A DNA stretch of 64,000 nucleotides from Sipunculus nudus (lineage: Eukaryota > Annelida > Sipuncula > Golfingiida > Sipunculidae). Position 1 is the first letter of the stretch. Every line of letters begins with the position of its first letter. Where the stretch lies: NCBI GenBank assembly GCA_026874595.1, contig CM049313.1, forward strand, positions 44,918,659 through 44,982,658, read 5' to 3'. The notes beneath the pieces were generated by a model. It was not told the DNA's origin and ran no database searches. It saw only the letters and a program-made list of their open reading frames with translations. Below are positions 11,713 through 23,869 of this stretch, in pieces. The position numbers were made by a program, and so were the translations under genes.

Positions 11713-14372
11713 TTTTTAGCTCAGCTGACTATAAGTCATCTGAGCTATAGTCGTGGTCCATTGTCCGTCCGTCTGTCCGTGCGTCCGTCCGTCTGTCCGG
11801 ATGTCCGTCCGTAAGACTGGCACGTTTCGACACAATTGGACCTACGAATCTGAAATTCGGCATACAGTTAGATGTCCCCAAAATCTCCTACCGTGCCGAA
11901 AATAGGGTCAATAGGACTTCGTTCCTTCGAGATATTAAGGAAAAACCTCAATTTTTTATCAGAAATCTATTTTCACACTTCAGGACTGCCTAATATCAAA
12001 ACCCTAATCTGGTTTTCTTCATATTAACCATAAATATTCCTCTATATAGTTCCTATGCACATGCCAGAAATCGAGTCAGTATTATTTAATTTAAAAAAGT
12101 TATGGGCCCAAACATAATGGACATTGTAAAAAAAAATCAGGAAAGATATTTGGTCACTTAAGACCAAAAGTGTTAAAGGTAGGGACTTTTTTTTCAGTAA
12201 TACAACTTGAATTAATCAAAATTTAATAGTATACCAAAAATTAGATCAAAATCTGATAATTTTTTTTTAATATTGGCAAAAATATAAAATTGGTACCATA
12301 AATTTTGCCCAAGTTTGACCATGGCACCTTTTTTTCCCTGTAACTGCTGAGGATTTAATTTTCGAAGCATGTTTTTGTTTCCATTTCAACTGTTAACACC
12401 AAAAATTTGAAACCATTTAATCAAAAACTAGATTTTATTCAAGTTTCTAAGCACCATGTCACATACTGTTTACATCAAGCTAGTGTTATGCAGTTTGCTA
12501 GAGCTCAGCTCCCCAGCTTCAGCTCTGCTCTAAGTTCCGTAAATTTGGCATACAGTTAGATGTCTCTAAAATCCCCTACCATGCCAAGAATTTGATCACT
12601 AGGACTTAATTCCTTCGAGATATTAATGAAAAACTTCATTTTTCCATTAAAAACCCATTGTTACACTGTAAGATTGCCTAATATCAAAACCACTGATCTG
12701 ACTTTGATCATATATAATATACATATTTTTCTATACATTCGCTATGCACATACCAGAAATAATGTCAGTATTGCGTAATTGTTTTAATTTATGGGCCCAA
12801 ACATAATGCATTTTTTTTAAATCAAGAAATATATTTACTCCCTTAACAAGAGGATTGCTGAAGCTAGAGATTTTTTGTCAGGGATGTAACATTATTTAAT
12901 CAAGATTCAATTGAATACCAAAAATTAGTTCTGAATTTTATTAGTTATTAGTATAAAAGTTATTAGTATAAATATAACATTAGTACCTTAAATTTTGCCC
13001 AACTTTGACCATGGCACGTTTGTTTCCTGAGAGCACTGTTGATATAATTTTCATATCATGCACACATAAGGATTTCATCTTTGTAGTTAAGAAAGCTAAA
13101 AAAAATGGCCAAATATTGTAGCTTTTATTAATGTTTTTATGAGATCATGTCAATCCAGCCCCTCTTCAGTCACCTGTATGTTGACCTTGTTGACCTTTCA
13201 TCAGATTATGCAGGCTTGAGGCGAGGCGTACACTGTGGCAGCCAGGCAGCTTATGCCCAGCCACAGTTGATCCAGGTGTCCAACCCGACTCATCTAGTAG
13301 TTGTTTTGAAAACAACATAACAATAAACAATAAATTAATAATTTTTATTGTTTTTTTATAAAAAAAAATAAAGAAAAAGTAATAGAAAAGGAATTTGTTA
13401 GTTGATGAGTAACTGAAAATTAACTTGCAGTTACTGATGATGTAAGAATCTTGTATGGATGGATAGAATGTCAGTGTCAATGTTATTCCAAATAACACCA
13501 TGCAGTCACCTATGGTATTTTTCAGTTAAATTTTAATGATAAAAAAATAAATCATATTATTCATTACTTATCATTAGGGATCATATGAAGGAAATTAATG
13601 ATAGACAAAGATGCAGTTGATGATATTTATCTTTATTCCTACTGTGTCTAGTGTGTAGATTGATGTGAAAGTAGTCCAAAGTGAATATATTACATTTATT
13701 TTTTTAATATAAATAAAAGCCATAAAACCAGGTACTTATGATCATTATTTAAATTTGTGAATGTTGTATATTCTGGATTCTCAACATCATTGTTTGGCTA
13801 AAACTACTTAACATGGTGCGAATGCATTGCAAATGTATTTGAATACGAATATGAATATGTACTGCATTAAAAAATTTTAATGCATAAGAATGGGAATTCA
13901 GGTAAAAATGAAAGTATTTGAATACCAGTGCAGATACTTTCAAAATGTTTTCATTGGCATTCATGAATATATTCTATTATATTATTTTAATAATCATTTC
14001 AGTTGTATTTTATTTTATAAAATCATATGATTTTCTTATTATTTTTTTTTTAATAAAAATTATATTGGCACAATATTTGTTATTAAATTTTAAGAAATAG
14101 TTAAACTCTTTATTATATGTGCTGCTTATAAGTTATATGGCCAAGTCAAAATCTGTGTGACAATAGCACTCCATTTGTTAATAAAATTAATGAAATCAAT
14201 CCTCTTCCCTGTCTCCAAAGATACTATCAAAATCATACATAAGCTAAACACCAACATCTCATAATAAAACTTATATTTATTACCACACAAAACCAGCACG
14301 TGCCTCATTCCCAAATCATATTTTTTTATCATATATAACAGCTGAGCGCCGTGACCCATGGGTCCCTTGTTT
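11713..14372. repeat. Pearl/HINE-like element, second subfamily with about 670-bp units
   Basis: The head TTTTTAGCTCAGCTGACTAT with its hairpin partner is at 11713-11752, followed by an unusually clean TCCG/TCTG microsatellite (11758-11815). Two long core units share GGCATACAGTTAGATGTC (about 11860 and 12545), TTCCTTCGAGATATTAA and TTATGGGCCCAAACATAATG. A pearl-type tail, GCTGAGCGCCGTGACCC ATGGGTCCCTTGTT, is at about 14340-14372. Whether head and tail belong to one insertion is uncertain because 12900-14300 is unlike the core units. Confidence 0.5.
13205..13320 (+). CDS. Candidate terminal exon in a GC-richer island (unrecognised)
   Basis: An acceptor-like GACCTTTCATCAG ends at 13204. The frame then runs 38 codons to TAA at 13318-13320 and includes GLRRGVHCGSQAAYAQPQ and NPTHLVVVLKTT. 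The same frame is open back to an ATG at 13147. The opposite strand is also open here, and a CTGTGGC/GCCACAG inverted pair suggests RNA structure or a repeat instead. No family recognised. Confidence 0.2.
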
Positions 14373-14787
14373 TTTCATGCCATGCATGCTGGTTGGTTCT
14401 TCCCATCCACGGTTGGGGATTTTGCAGGGAGAACTTGAGAAGACTGAGAACTTTCACAGGATCAACTGTAGAGTTTTATAAAATTCTATATTTTATATAA
14501 TCCCGCATCGATGGGCATAGGCCTATGTCAGTCAGCCATGTGAAACAGCAACACATAATATCAACAAAATATTTAAATTCCTTACTGACGGAGCGAATTA
14601 CCGAGAGGGCATTCAAAGGCGACCCAGATGTTTATATAGGCCTATCCTGGTGGGTTTGGACGTAACCACATTATATTTTCCTTAAGTTGGAAAAATGAGA
14701 GTGTTGCATTCTTTAGCAGAATAGATGTTTTACACACTAACACCCAAGTCCCCATATTCCGCTCCTGATTTTCTCGAACTCGTCTTA

Positions 14788-15425
14788 GGCCCCTTTTCCA
14801 TGCGCGCTGCGCGTTTCCGCGCGCTGAAAAAATCGCGCTGAATTGAGCTTTTCCATTTGCGCGGAAACGCGCGCGTTTTCGCAGAATTCCACCTTCGCAT
14901 GACCTGTTTTCACAAGGTATTAATCGTCCCACAGCCTTCCCGGCATCATGTCAAGCATGTGTCTGTTCAGTTTATGCATGTATACATTTAAAATGTCATT
15001 ATATTTGCAGGAACGTATAATTTTTATTACGATAGTGTGCTATTGACAGGAGGGCGGGGTCGTATATAGGCTATATATGAGTAGATTATTAACTACCGCA
15101 GTCGGTAATAAGATATTTAACACCCTCGCCGCACATATATATGTTTAAATAATATATATATAATCATGCATTAAAGTAGACAAGCCGCCATGCATGATAG
15201 AGGCCTATGCTGGGGCGTCCTCAATCAGACTGCATTCGCGTCCTTGACCTCCACAAGCAGGCTCACCCGCGCGCGTTTCCGCGTGCATGGAAAAGGGACA
15301 CATGATTTACACTGGTGCGATTTTTCCGCGTGCGGAAACGCGCGCTGAAAAATCGCGCATCGCACGATGTTCATTTCACAAGCGCGCTGAAACGCGCGCG
15401 TTTTCGCCTGCATGGAAAAGGGGCC
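14788..15425. mobile_element. PIF/Harbinger-type non-autonomous element
   Basis: Terminal inverted repeats GGCCCCTTTTCCATG and CATGGAAAAGGGGCC are flanked on both sides by TTA (14785-14787 and 15426-15428). A 3-bp TTA/TAA duplication with GG-starting ends is the known signature of PIF/Harbinger elements. Both subterminal zones are extremely CpG-rich (GCGCGTTTCCGCGCGC and variants), while the middle is AT-rich with (TA)n. The 638 bp contain no transposase; two frames read from it are translations of the ends. Confidence 0.75.
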
Positions 15426-15459
15426 TTACGGTAACCTTAAAAGATAATATACTTTCCAT

Positions 15460-15462
<3 letters not shown>

Positions 15463-15526
<64 letters not shown>
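15463..15526. repeat. (TA)n microsatellite
   Basis: About 60 bp of TA, 38 bp outside the Harbinger-type element. A second (TA)n tract lies at 15678-15738. Confidence 0.95.
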
Positions 15527-15528
<2 letters not shown>

Positions 15529-15670
15529 TTCAATATATGCGCGCAAATCTTAACGATTTAATGAGGACCCTTTTAAGGGTACATCGAAATTTTTTTCCAT
15601 GCATTTATTTACAAATTATATAAAAAGATCTAATATTAAAATTAAAAAAAAAATAATTTACATATGTACC

Positions 15671-15742
<72 letters not shown>

Positions 15743-16323
15743 ATAAATAATTATTTTTTTATAAAATCAATTTTTCTACTTTCGACACTACAGGCTTGGA
15801 TATCGCTTAAAGGATACCAATAAGGTTACACTGTATAAATGACTGTCCAGCTGTGTTGTTTGGGCGTTTTATTCACCAACTTTTTATTTTCGCTATGATT
15901 TCTCTTGAATATCCCGTATTCGAAACCCTCGCGAGCATAAAGCTGGCCAACTACAGCATGAAGGCGATGTTGTGTAGGCCTATTACTGGGAGAAAGGCTC
16001 AGAAAAGCAATACTGTCTGAAGGAAAACATTACTCTGTCAAGGTCTGGGCAACAGTCACGTCAACAAGGAATAAAATTCATAATCCAGTAGATTTTCTGA
16101 GAGATCAGTTGTATTAAAGTTTAGCTATTACCTCTTATGAATTCTAACAGCTCGCCGAAACTCCAGTTCCATTTTCATTCTGCACCCATGAAGTGCGTGT
16201 ATTTGTAAATCATCAGCATGTCTACCTATATCAGAAGAAAACATTTAGTTAAAGGAAACCGCGGTATACCATTCCTCCCCTTGTACCAGGACATTTTTTT
16301 AGTAGGTGCATTTAATCCTTCAT

Positions 16324-16542
16324 CAGGGGCGGATCCAGGATTTAGGAAACGGGGGGGGGGGGGGCAACCCAGGAGGACTGATAAAATTCCTTAAAAAAAA
16401 AAAGGTCATCAGATTCGGAAAAGGGGAGGGGGGGTCCAGGCGGCAAAATTTCGTCTAAAACCCCTTAAAAAGGTTCTTCGGGTGAAAAAAGGGGGGGGGG
16501 TCCGGACCCCCCCTCCCCCCCCCCCCCCCGGATCCGCTTCAG
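16324..16542. mobile_element. hAT-like MITE with G/C homopolymer core
   Basis: The left end CAGGGGCGGATCCAGGATTT is a common animal hAT-MITE terminus. The right end GGATCCGCTTCAG is a decayed inverted copy. G runs on the left half and C runs on the right half let the element fold on itself. I could not find a convincing 8-bp target duplication. Confidence 0.5.
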
Positions 16543-16729
16543 TTCATTCAAATATCTCCAGGCATTTTCAAAACGTTTTAGGGGCCCATATACTGTTACG
16601 AGACATATATTCGATATACATGAAATACATTCTCTCATAGAAATGTTATAGTATTAGGCAATCCCTCGTTGTGAGAACATTTCCTAAACCTATATACATG
16701 CAGTAGAAATAATCTTGCACCGATCGCGA

Positions 16730-16957
16730 TCAGTGTCGCGCAAGAAAAAAAACACATATACCGCCCTGCACTAATATCATAATTGAGTTAAGATGGCGAC
16801 CTAAAATGTGATATGTTTGTGACTTGTGGCAAATGCATGATCTTCCTGTCGATGCATGCGCAATAGCGTTAATTTAATTATGCATTTATCTTACAGTAAA
16901 TTGACATCCTTGGGTTGGTTTTATCAACACCAAGAACCAAAGCAAAATTTTTAACAG
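16730..16957 (+). promoter_or_regulatory. Promoter-like CpG-richer stretch with possible untranslated first exon
   Basis: A YY1-like AAGATGGCGAC is at 16790-16800, an NRF-1-like TGCATGCGCA at 16854-16863, and CpG-containing text (CGATCGCGATCAGTGTCGCG) at about 16720-16740. A strong donor, TTTTAACAG|GTAAGAAA, is at 16957/16958. This arrangement (core-promoter motif, about 160 bp, then a donor) would fit a non-coding first exon on the + strand. The frame before the donor has a stop (TTT TAA CAG). No downstream exon was identified. Confidence 0.25.
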
Positions 16958-18140
16958 GTAAGAAAAAGAGTGAGCCTGTATGACCAGGTGGTTTGCCTGA
17001 AAAGTTTATGTAGGCTTGTGCTCAAAAATTGAACTTATGCTGCATGGACGAAAATACACGTACCTTAAGTGGCAAATATAACTAAGTAACATTAACGTAG
17101 ACTTTGTTTGAAAAAAAAATATCACCGTTCAATATCACTCTGTCCATTATAACTGAAAGAAAAAAAACCCTTTCTGTTGCACTGTTAGTTCCATTCTATT
17201 GGTACCATGAGATTTCATCAAATATTTTAAAAGGTCTAGGCCTATATAGTCCATATTGGATTTTGTTTTCATGCCCTTTCCTTATATGCATGTGTATTCG
17301 TTCTCATTTTTCACATACTAAGGACGGATCAAATCAGGGGTGGAAACATGATTCGAGAAAAGGGGGCGCACAGAGTGGACGGCAAGGGAGGGGGTTTCCC
17401 CTCAAACAATGCAGAGGCATTTTGAACATATATTCTGTAAATGTAATGGTGCAATCAGGTAGTTAATTTAAAACGCATCTTGATGCTACAATTCCGGCAC
17501 CTGAAAACAGATTTTAAATACACTTTTTACATGTATAAACAACTAGCCGTTCACTTATTTGGCCCATTTTCTGAGGATCATTCGTACATCAGCTATGTAC
17601 ATTTATGAATATTCCTTAATGACGTTCCTGTAACTGGATTTTGGGCCGGATCCACACCAGCATCTAATCGATTTTTCATTGGCCCATTCCTGTAATGCCC
17701 TAAACATTTCATGAGATTCCGTTCATTTTACGTGAATTATGGTGTGTATGAACGTAAATAAATAAACGGGTATTAACACAAAGGCCTACCAGGAGAGAAC
17801 GAGTCCAGTTCACAGAAATGAAAGCATGCTTTAAAGTAGTTTCTAAGGATGTCTCCAGATGGCATTACGGGTTTAACTCTACCAGTAAGAGCATGTGGAA
17901 ACATGTAATTTTGTTTTTATCGATGACGGAAGATGGCGCTGCAAGCTATTTAACCATACAGCTGTTATACCGTTACCAGGAAGTATATTGCCCTTTTGCA
18001 TGGTTGGTTGGCTGGTAAGCATTTTTAAAAATAGAATGAACAGATTTTGATAAAAGTTTGTAAATGGTCATAGAATCGCCGAAAACACAATTTTCTAAAA
18101 CGTCGGAGGCCAACATGAATGTTGACATGAAGCCAACATT

Positions 18141-18189
18141 GACCCAGTTGTGGCTCTGTTTAAAAAAACAACAGAGCTACAACTGGGTC
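18141..18189. repeat. Short perfect-like hairpin
   Basis: GACCCAGTTGTGGCTCTGTT and AACAGAGCTACAACTGGGTC are inverted copies separated by 9 bases, with the phrase GAAGCCAAC repeated outside. Probably a tiny foldback relic. Confidence 0.6.
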
Positions 18190-18534
18190 TAGAAGCCAAC
18201 ACTGTCTGATAGGGCGCAAACATTGCTCTAGCATCATATCGGCAGAGCTGATTTGCATCATAGATGACATGTATATGATGTAATCACTGATGTGATCGAT
18301 TTGGTGAACCCTGGCCGTTTCGAAAATCATGCGCACTGCGTCTGTCTGGTGTGCTCGAGACCTCCATGCGGCAAACAGGACTTGCACACGAAGTTCGCTT
18401 TCAAAGATAATGCTAATTTAAAAGGCCTGTTTCCACATCTGACGTCTATGAATTAAAGATAATCCCTTGAACATTTAATAAAAATAGACCGCAACACGCT
18501 TATCCCACCACAAACAGACTGTAGCCTATATATA

Positions 18535-20820
18535 TGTCAGAGACGAGATTGAAATCCAGGCGGATTTTAAATTCGCCTAGACGAGATTGCGATTGTGATC
18601 TCGCCTAGGCGAGATTGCAATTGTGATCTCGGCTAGACAGATTTTAAACTCGCCTAGACGAGATCACAATCGCAATCTCGCCTAGGCGTGATTAAAATCC
18701 ATCATGGAGCAGGCCAGGATTTTAATCTTGCCTAGGCGATATTACTGTCTGATATTACTTAGTTAAAATATATAGTTAAAAGGTAATATATTTATTAATA
18801 TTTACAGAATATTATAGTATTAATGTAATAATTAACTTTTTTACAGTAATGTAATAATTATTCATGTGATAATTAACATTAATTTTGGAAACAGAATTAT
18901 GAAATATATATTTGATTATTATTTTGACCTTTGATGTGTTTCATGTGGTCTACAGCATCCTTATCATACCAATTATTTGTTAAACATTAATTAATCTTAA
19001 TTTTTTCTCCAGTTTTCTTAACAACCTTGGGATTGTAAATATCACTAATAATTTTTACCAAAAAAATAATTTTTAATTGTATTTAAATATATGGCAATTA
19101 GAGAGTAACAAGAGGTATATTGAAGCACACTTATGAGATATTATGAAGAGCAAATCTGGGGGAAAAAGTCATCCACTTGCATATTGAATCAATCATAGAT
19201 AGATAGATAGACAGATAGATAGATTAGTTTAGATAGCTATTACTTCACTATTTAATGAGTATATTACACATTAACATAAACAATCATCCTATTTAATAAT
19301 TCTTACAGGGCAAACAGAACAAATTAGTTGGTTGATCTAGTTCAAATGTTTCTTTTCACCCAGGTATTCAACACTCAACAGTCAAAACATGTACACTTAT
19401 GGTACAAAATATGCAGGGTATCAGTATTTATGATGGACTTTGATACACCATCCTTTTTTTAGGTAAACATCATATGAGAAAAGGTAAAAGTTGATACACA
19501 GATGTATGCAAGTGAATATTTCTTTGTCTTATTTAGTCTTTTCTTATAATGTATATAATATTCTTCTGATCTTTTTTTTTTAATGTTTTGTGAGGCATTT
19601 TGTGAAGCTTCAATATTTATGTAGACTGTGTTACAAGATAACTGCCTTTTTTTTGGACAGTATTATATCATATCAGAAAAAATATGATTTCTAGATTCAT
19701 AGAGTAATAGATCATTTATGCATGTGAACATGCATTGAATTATATTGATAAAAAATAAATGAGCTATGTTCCTTTTGTCTTTTTAAAATACTACATTACT
19801 AATATTACTGATACCAGTTTCCCTTCAAATTAATATTGACAACAAAATTATTATGTAAATAATCAGCAGCAGCCCACATCATATATCATTTGAATATGCC
19901 ATATACAATACCAATATAAGTTTCTTATTACATAGTTTATAAATAAAAATATAAGAAAAAAAAAAAATGTTAATTATTACATAAATATTATAATATTCTG
20001 TAAATAATATTAAATATATATTACTTGTGAACTATACATAACCATTTTAATAAAAAATATATAATATAAAATATTCCATTTCGAAAATTAATGTTAATTA
20101 TTTAATTAATAATATAATATTCTGTAAATATTAATGAATATATTACTTGTGAACTATACGTAACCATTCAGTGTTAAAATATTGAAAATCCGACTGAAAA
20201 CATCTTTCATATGTCAATTACAATGCTTAATATATTAGTAAATTAGATCAGATCACTATTTGAATCTCGCCTAGGCAGATTTTAAACTCGCCTAAGTAAT
20301 ATCAGGCAGATTTTAAACTCGCCTGGATGACACCAGACAGATTTAAAACTCGCCTAGGCGAGATTAAAATCATGGCCTGCTCCATGATGGATTTTAATCT
20401 CGCCTAGGCGAGATTGCGATTGTGATCTCGTCTAGGCGAGTTTAAAATCCGTCTAGCCGAGATCACAATTGCAATCTCGCCTAGGCGAGATCACAATCGC
20501 AATCTCGTCTAGGCGAATTTAAAATCCGCCTGGATTTCAATCTCGTCTCGGACTCGCCCAAGTGATATCAGGCAGATTTTAAACTCGCCTGGATGACACC
20601 AGACAGATTTTAAACTCGCCTAGGCGAGATTAAAATCATTGCCTGCTCCATGATGGATTTTAATCTCGCCTAGGCGAGATTGCGATTGTGATCTCGTCTA
20701 GGCGAGTTTAAAATCCGTCTAGCCGAGATCACAATTGCAATCTCGCCTAGGCGAGATCACAATCGCAATCTCATCTAGGCGAATTTAAAATCCGCCTGGA
20801 TTTCAATCTCGTCTCTGACA
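18535..20820. mobile_element. Foldback element 1 of the TGTC...ACA family, in (TA)n
   Basis: The left end TGTCAGAGACGAGATTGAAAT and right end ATTTCAATCTCGTCTCTGACA minus one base are inverted copies, both abutting TA tracts. The arms run at least 250 bp and are built from units such as GAGATTGCGATTGTGATCTC and CGCCTAGGCG. A weaker inverted match continues inward to about 18895 and 20085. The right arm is duplicated: an internal copy at about 20250-20547 is followed by the terminal copy 20548-20820. The interior (18900-20080) is AT-rich with a GATA microsatellite (about 19195-19222) and no coding potential. Flanking TA fits a TA target, but the duplication cannot be separated from the microsatellite. 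Confidence 0.75.
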
Positions 20821-22050
20821 TATATATATATATCCTTGTATGTGTGTGCTGGGGGGGGGGGAATAATCTGAGCACACTCGAAAAGGACATCAGCTGGCAA
20901 ATAAATAAGACGAACCAGGGTTTTACTTGTGGCGTCTTTCGCCTAGTAACTATCCACCTTGAAGCACGTGTTTTATTTATTTATTGTTTTTTTTTTTTTT
21001 TTTTTTTTTTTATGGGGAGGGGGGGTTTAACATGGGCGTATGTGCCGTGTTAACTAAAAGCTTGTACATAAACAAGTTCATACACCCGTCAAAGAGGCAT
21101 GATAAAAGAACCTTTCTTTACAAGGATTTACCTCTAGTCCATTAATATGTACGCAAAGTATGCGAGAACTCGCATAAATTTTACAGATCAGGCATTTGAA
21201 TAACTTGCTTTAATTCATATCATTTGAGATATAATAATACGAACCTTTTGTCGATATATACGACCCGAACTCATAGTTAGAGTCACCGCCAAGGAGGTGG
21301 CTATAGTGTGGTGGGACGGGTATATAGCACACTAATAATGAGAAACTTCTCTGTCTTTGTAATAAAAACACAATTTAATTAGCACCTAGGAGATCCTAGA
21401 TGCTGCATTTGAAAAACAAATAAATGACGCAATGTCAGTAGTTTCATCAAGCTGTTCTGTTCTTTGTGAAATTTCACTTGGGCAGCATGGAGATTCGAAT
21501 CAAACCAATTGGCATTCGCTTTATACCGTAAACTCTTTATTTTCGTTTGCATTTATAAATACAGAACTATTACTCCGCATTAGCATTTGAATGTGAAATC
21601 ATTTGGTTTTCAAAAGCAAATGCAGTTCTCTAAGTGTTATCTTGTGAAATTCAGGGGCAGTATTTTAAGTAATTGTATCAGTAATTTAAGTCCGTGTGCG
21701 AGGATGATTGTGCTAAGAAATATTTATATTCCACCAAATGAAAAATATTTTGAAATAATACATATATCATTGAAGTGTTATGTACCTTTCAAGTGTTATA
21801 TATTGTCATATTTTTTTCATGTTATCGCAGAAATCTAATACTTATAAAAGGAGTTCGCTTCACCTTTGTCCTCAATGTTCTCTTAAACCTCGCGATTCGT
21901 ATGACACTGTGCCATATTTCTCATTTTAAAGGTTAAAATATTTCTCGCAGTGACATGGCCGCTACGACAATCAATACTTTTTCATGTACACAAAGTTTTT
22001 AGTGATTTTTCCTGTTTTTCACTTTGCGGGGAGAGTACAATGTAACGAAA
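20821..22050. other. Non-coding stretch
   Basis: Contains short TA, G and T homopolymer runs (20821-21015). No gene, splice-consistent exon or recognisable element seen. Confidence 0.4.
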
Positions 22051-22051
22051 G

Positions 22052-22202
22052 GAGCCAAACATCCTTCGGCAAAAACCGGAATGCGACCTTTTAGTTATAC
22101 ACAAAAAAATCCTTCAAGCACGGAATTAAGCGGCTTTAATTTAGGTCTATTGTGTGGATAACCCTACTTCCGTGCAGTGAGGGGTTTTAGGATGTTTGGC
22201 TC
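22052..22202. mobile_element. Small MITE with GAGCCAAACATCCT ends
   Basis: The 14-bp ends GAGCCAAACATCCT and AGGATGTTTGGCTC are perfect inverted copies about 150 bp apart. An inner ATCCTTCAAGCACGGA/CCGTGC match adds to the fold. No target duplication recognised, so the superfamily is open. Confidence 0.65.
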
Positions 22203-22787
22203 TGACCCATGTTCGTGAAAAACACATGACTCTCGCTTTATGAAAAGGAGGGGTTTAAACAACGGGATTCAAAACCTAATAAAAGGTCTACATTTCCGGA
22301 ACAGGGGTCAGGATAGGTGGAGGCGGAGTTTCAGTGCCTCCAAATTGGTCCGTTATGATTAAAGGCGGTTGCGACTTCATTTTGGTCCGTTTCTGCTACT
22401 AACGAGGTACATGCGTGTTTCCGAATCTTTCTTCAGGAATAGTTTCCTTGCCTTAAAACGTACATTTAATTCCATCTTTCATGTCTTCCTTACATCACCA
22501 TATTATTTTTACGTCTAACAATCTTATAACCAGTCAAATTAAGATAATCGAAAACCTTAATGTCCTTGCGCCCTATGCCGGTTTGCAAATGTAAACATTA
22601 CTCACCAAGTCTTACCATGAGCGCAGCGCCGAAACATAAATACAAAAAAAAATTTTTTTTTTACATATTGACATCAAATTTTTTTTTTTATTTTACTTTT
22701 AAAATAAAACAGAGCCAACATTCCTCATCTTAATTCATCTCCTCAACCTCGGTAAAAAGCCCGGCATACTGGGTTTATCACCTAGTC

Positions 22788-22858
<71 letters not shown>
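22788..22858. repeat. (TA)n microsatellite
   Basis: About 70 bp of TA interrupted once by AAATA. The flanks 22203-22787 and 22859-23865 show no supported gene. At 23133-23180 a 26-bp phrase (ATTCTCGGTACTTCTTTGG) is duplicated in tandem. Confidence 0.9.
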
Positions 22859-22862
<4 letters not shown>

Positions 22863-23869
22863 GGTACAATTTAAGATTATTTTCATGTTGCAAATACAAG
22901 GAAATGCTACAGTGCAAAGCTGTCAGTTCTTTCATGCCATCCCATTCGCTGAAGCCAGGCAATTAAACGAGTGGACTATCGCAAGGCGGGCAGCATTCTG
23001 CATGGCATGGTCCTTGTTTTCAGGGGCAACACTTATACTTTTTGGGGTTGGGGACAACGTACCTGTTACCCCCTCTCAATTTAATGGGTTTGTCCGGAGA
23101 TTTTGAGTAGCGGTCCTTATGTCTTGGAGGGGGGGGGGTATTCTCGGTACTTCTTTGGGGCGAGATTCTCGGTACTTCTTTGGATTGTTCACCTCACGTT
23201 ACCTCAGCAAACATTGTCAATGCTGCATGGTATAAATCCCAAACTATGCCCCCCCCTCCCCACCACCACCATACTAAGAGGTTTATTGTAGTGTTCATCA
23301 ACACAAAAGAAGTTAAAGGGCTGGCATGGGAAAAGGGATAGGTATGTTTGCATGTCTAATGTGGATATTTGTCCTTTCGTATATACAGTATATCAGAAAA
23401 GAGTAAATGCAGACAGACTTAGCTGCCCGGTTTTGGCCTCACAAGGTTACGACTCTTGCTGGAAACGGTTTGTGGGCGTAAAAATGTGCCACCTGCAATT
23501 CACCGGGCCTTCTAAATAAACCAGCGGCGTACGTATTTATAAAATAAAGAGGGTAAAGTGGTCCGTTCAAATATTTTAGATAAGAATTGTTTCAAGGCAA
23601 ATTACATAAACAATGGTGTTTTTATGGAAAGGATTTCACAGAATAAATTATATTGCGTAAGCATACTCACGTGAAATGTAAACAGGTGTTTCCTTGAAAT
23701 GTAACATATTTTGATTTAAAAGTTTGACATTTAGGACCATGCCTAAATGCATGGACGACGGCGGAAGGGTGTAAATGAAGATTAAAGAAAACAAAAATAT
23801 CACTGAGGAATCCATGCCAAACAGAACAACCCATACAAGCCAAAAAGCTATAAGCTAATAGAAAATTAA

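Noticed and set aside
14642-15553. Open frames of 88-96 codons rich in Arg/Ala on both strands
   Set aside because: They are translations of the GCGCG-rich ends of the Harbinger-type MITE and of a (TA)n tract.
17104-17466. 120-codon + strand frame
   Set aside because: It runs across a CAGGGGTGG hAT-like fragment and low-complexity sequence; composition and context do not support a gene.
22861-23106. 81-codon frame with a hydrophobic centre
   Set aside because: No splice context, no start context and no family resemblance; other frames are equally open locally.
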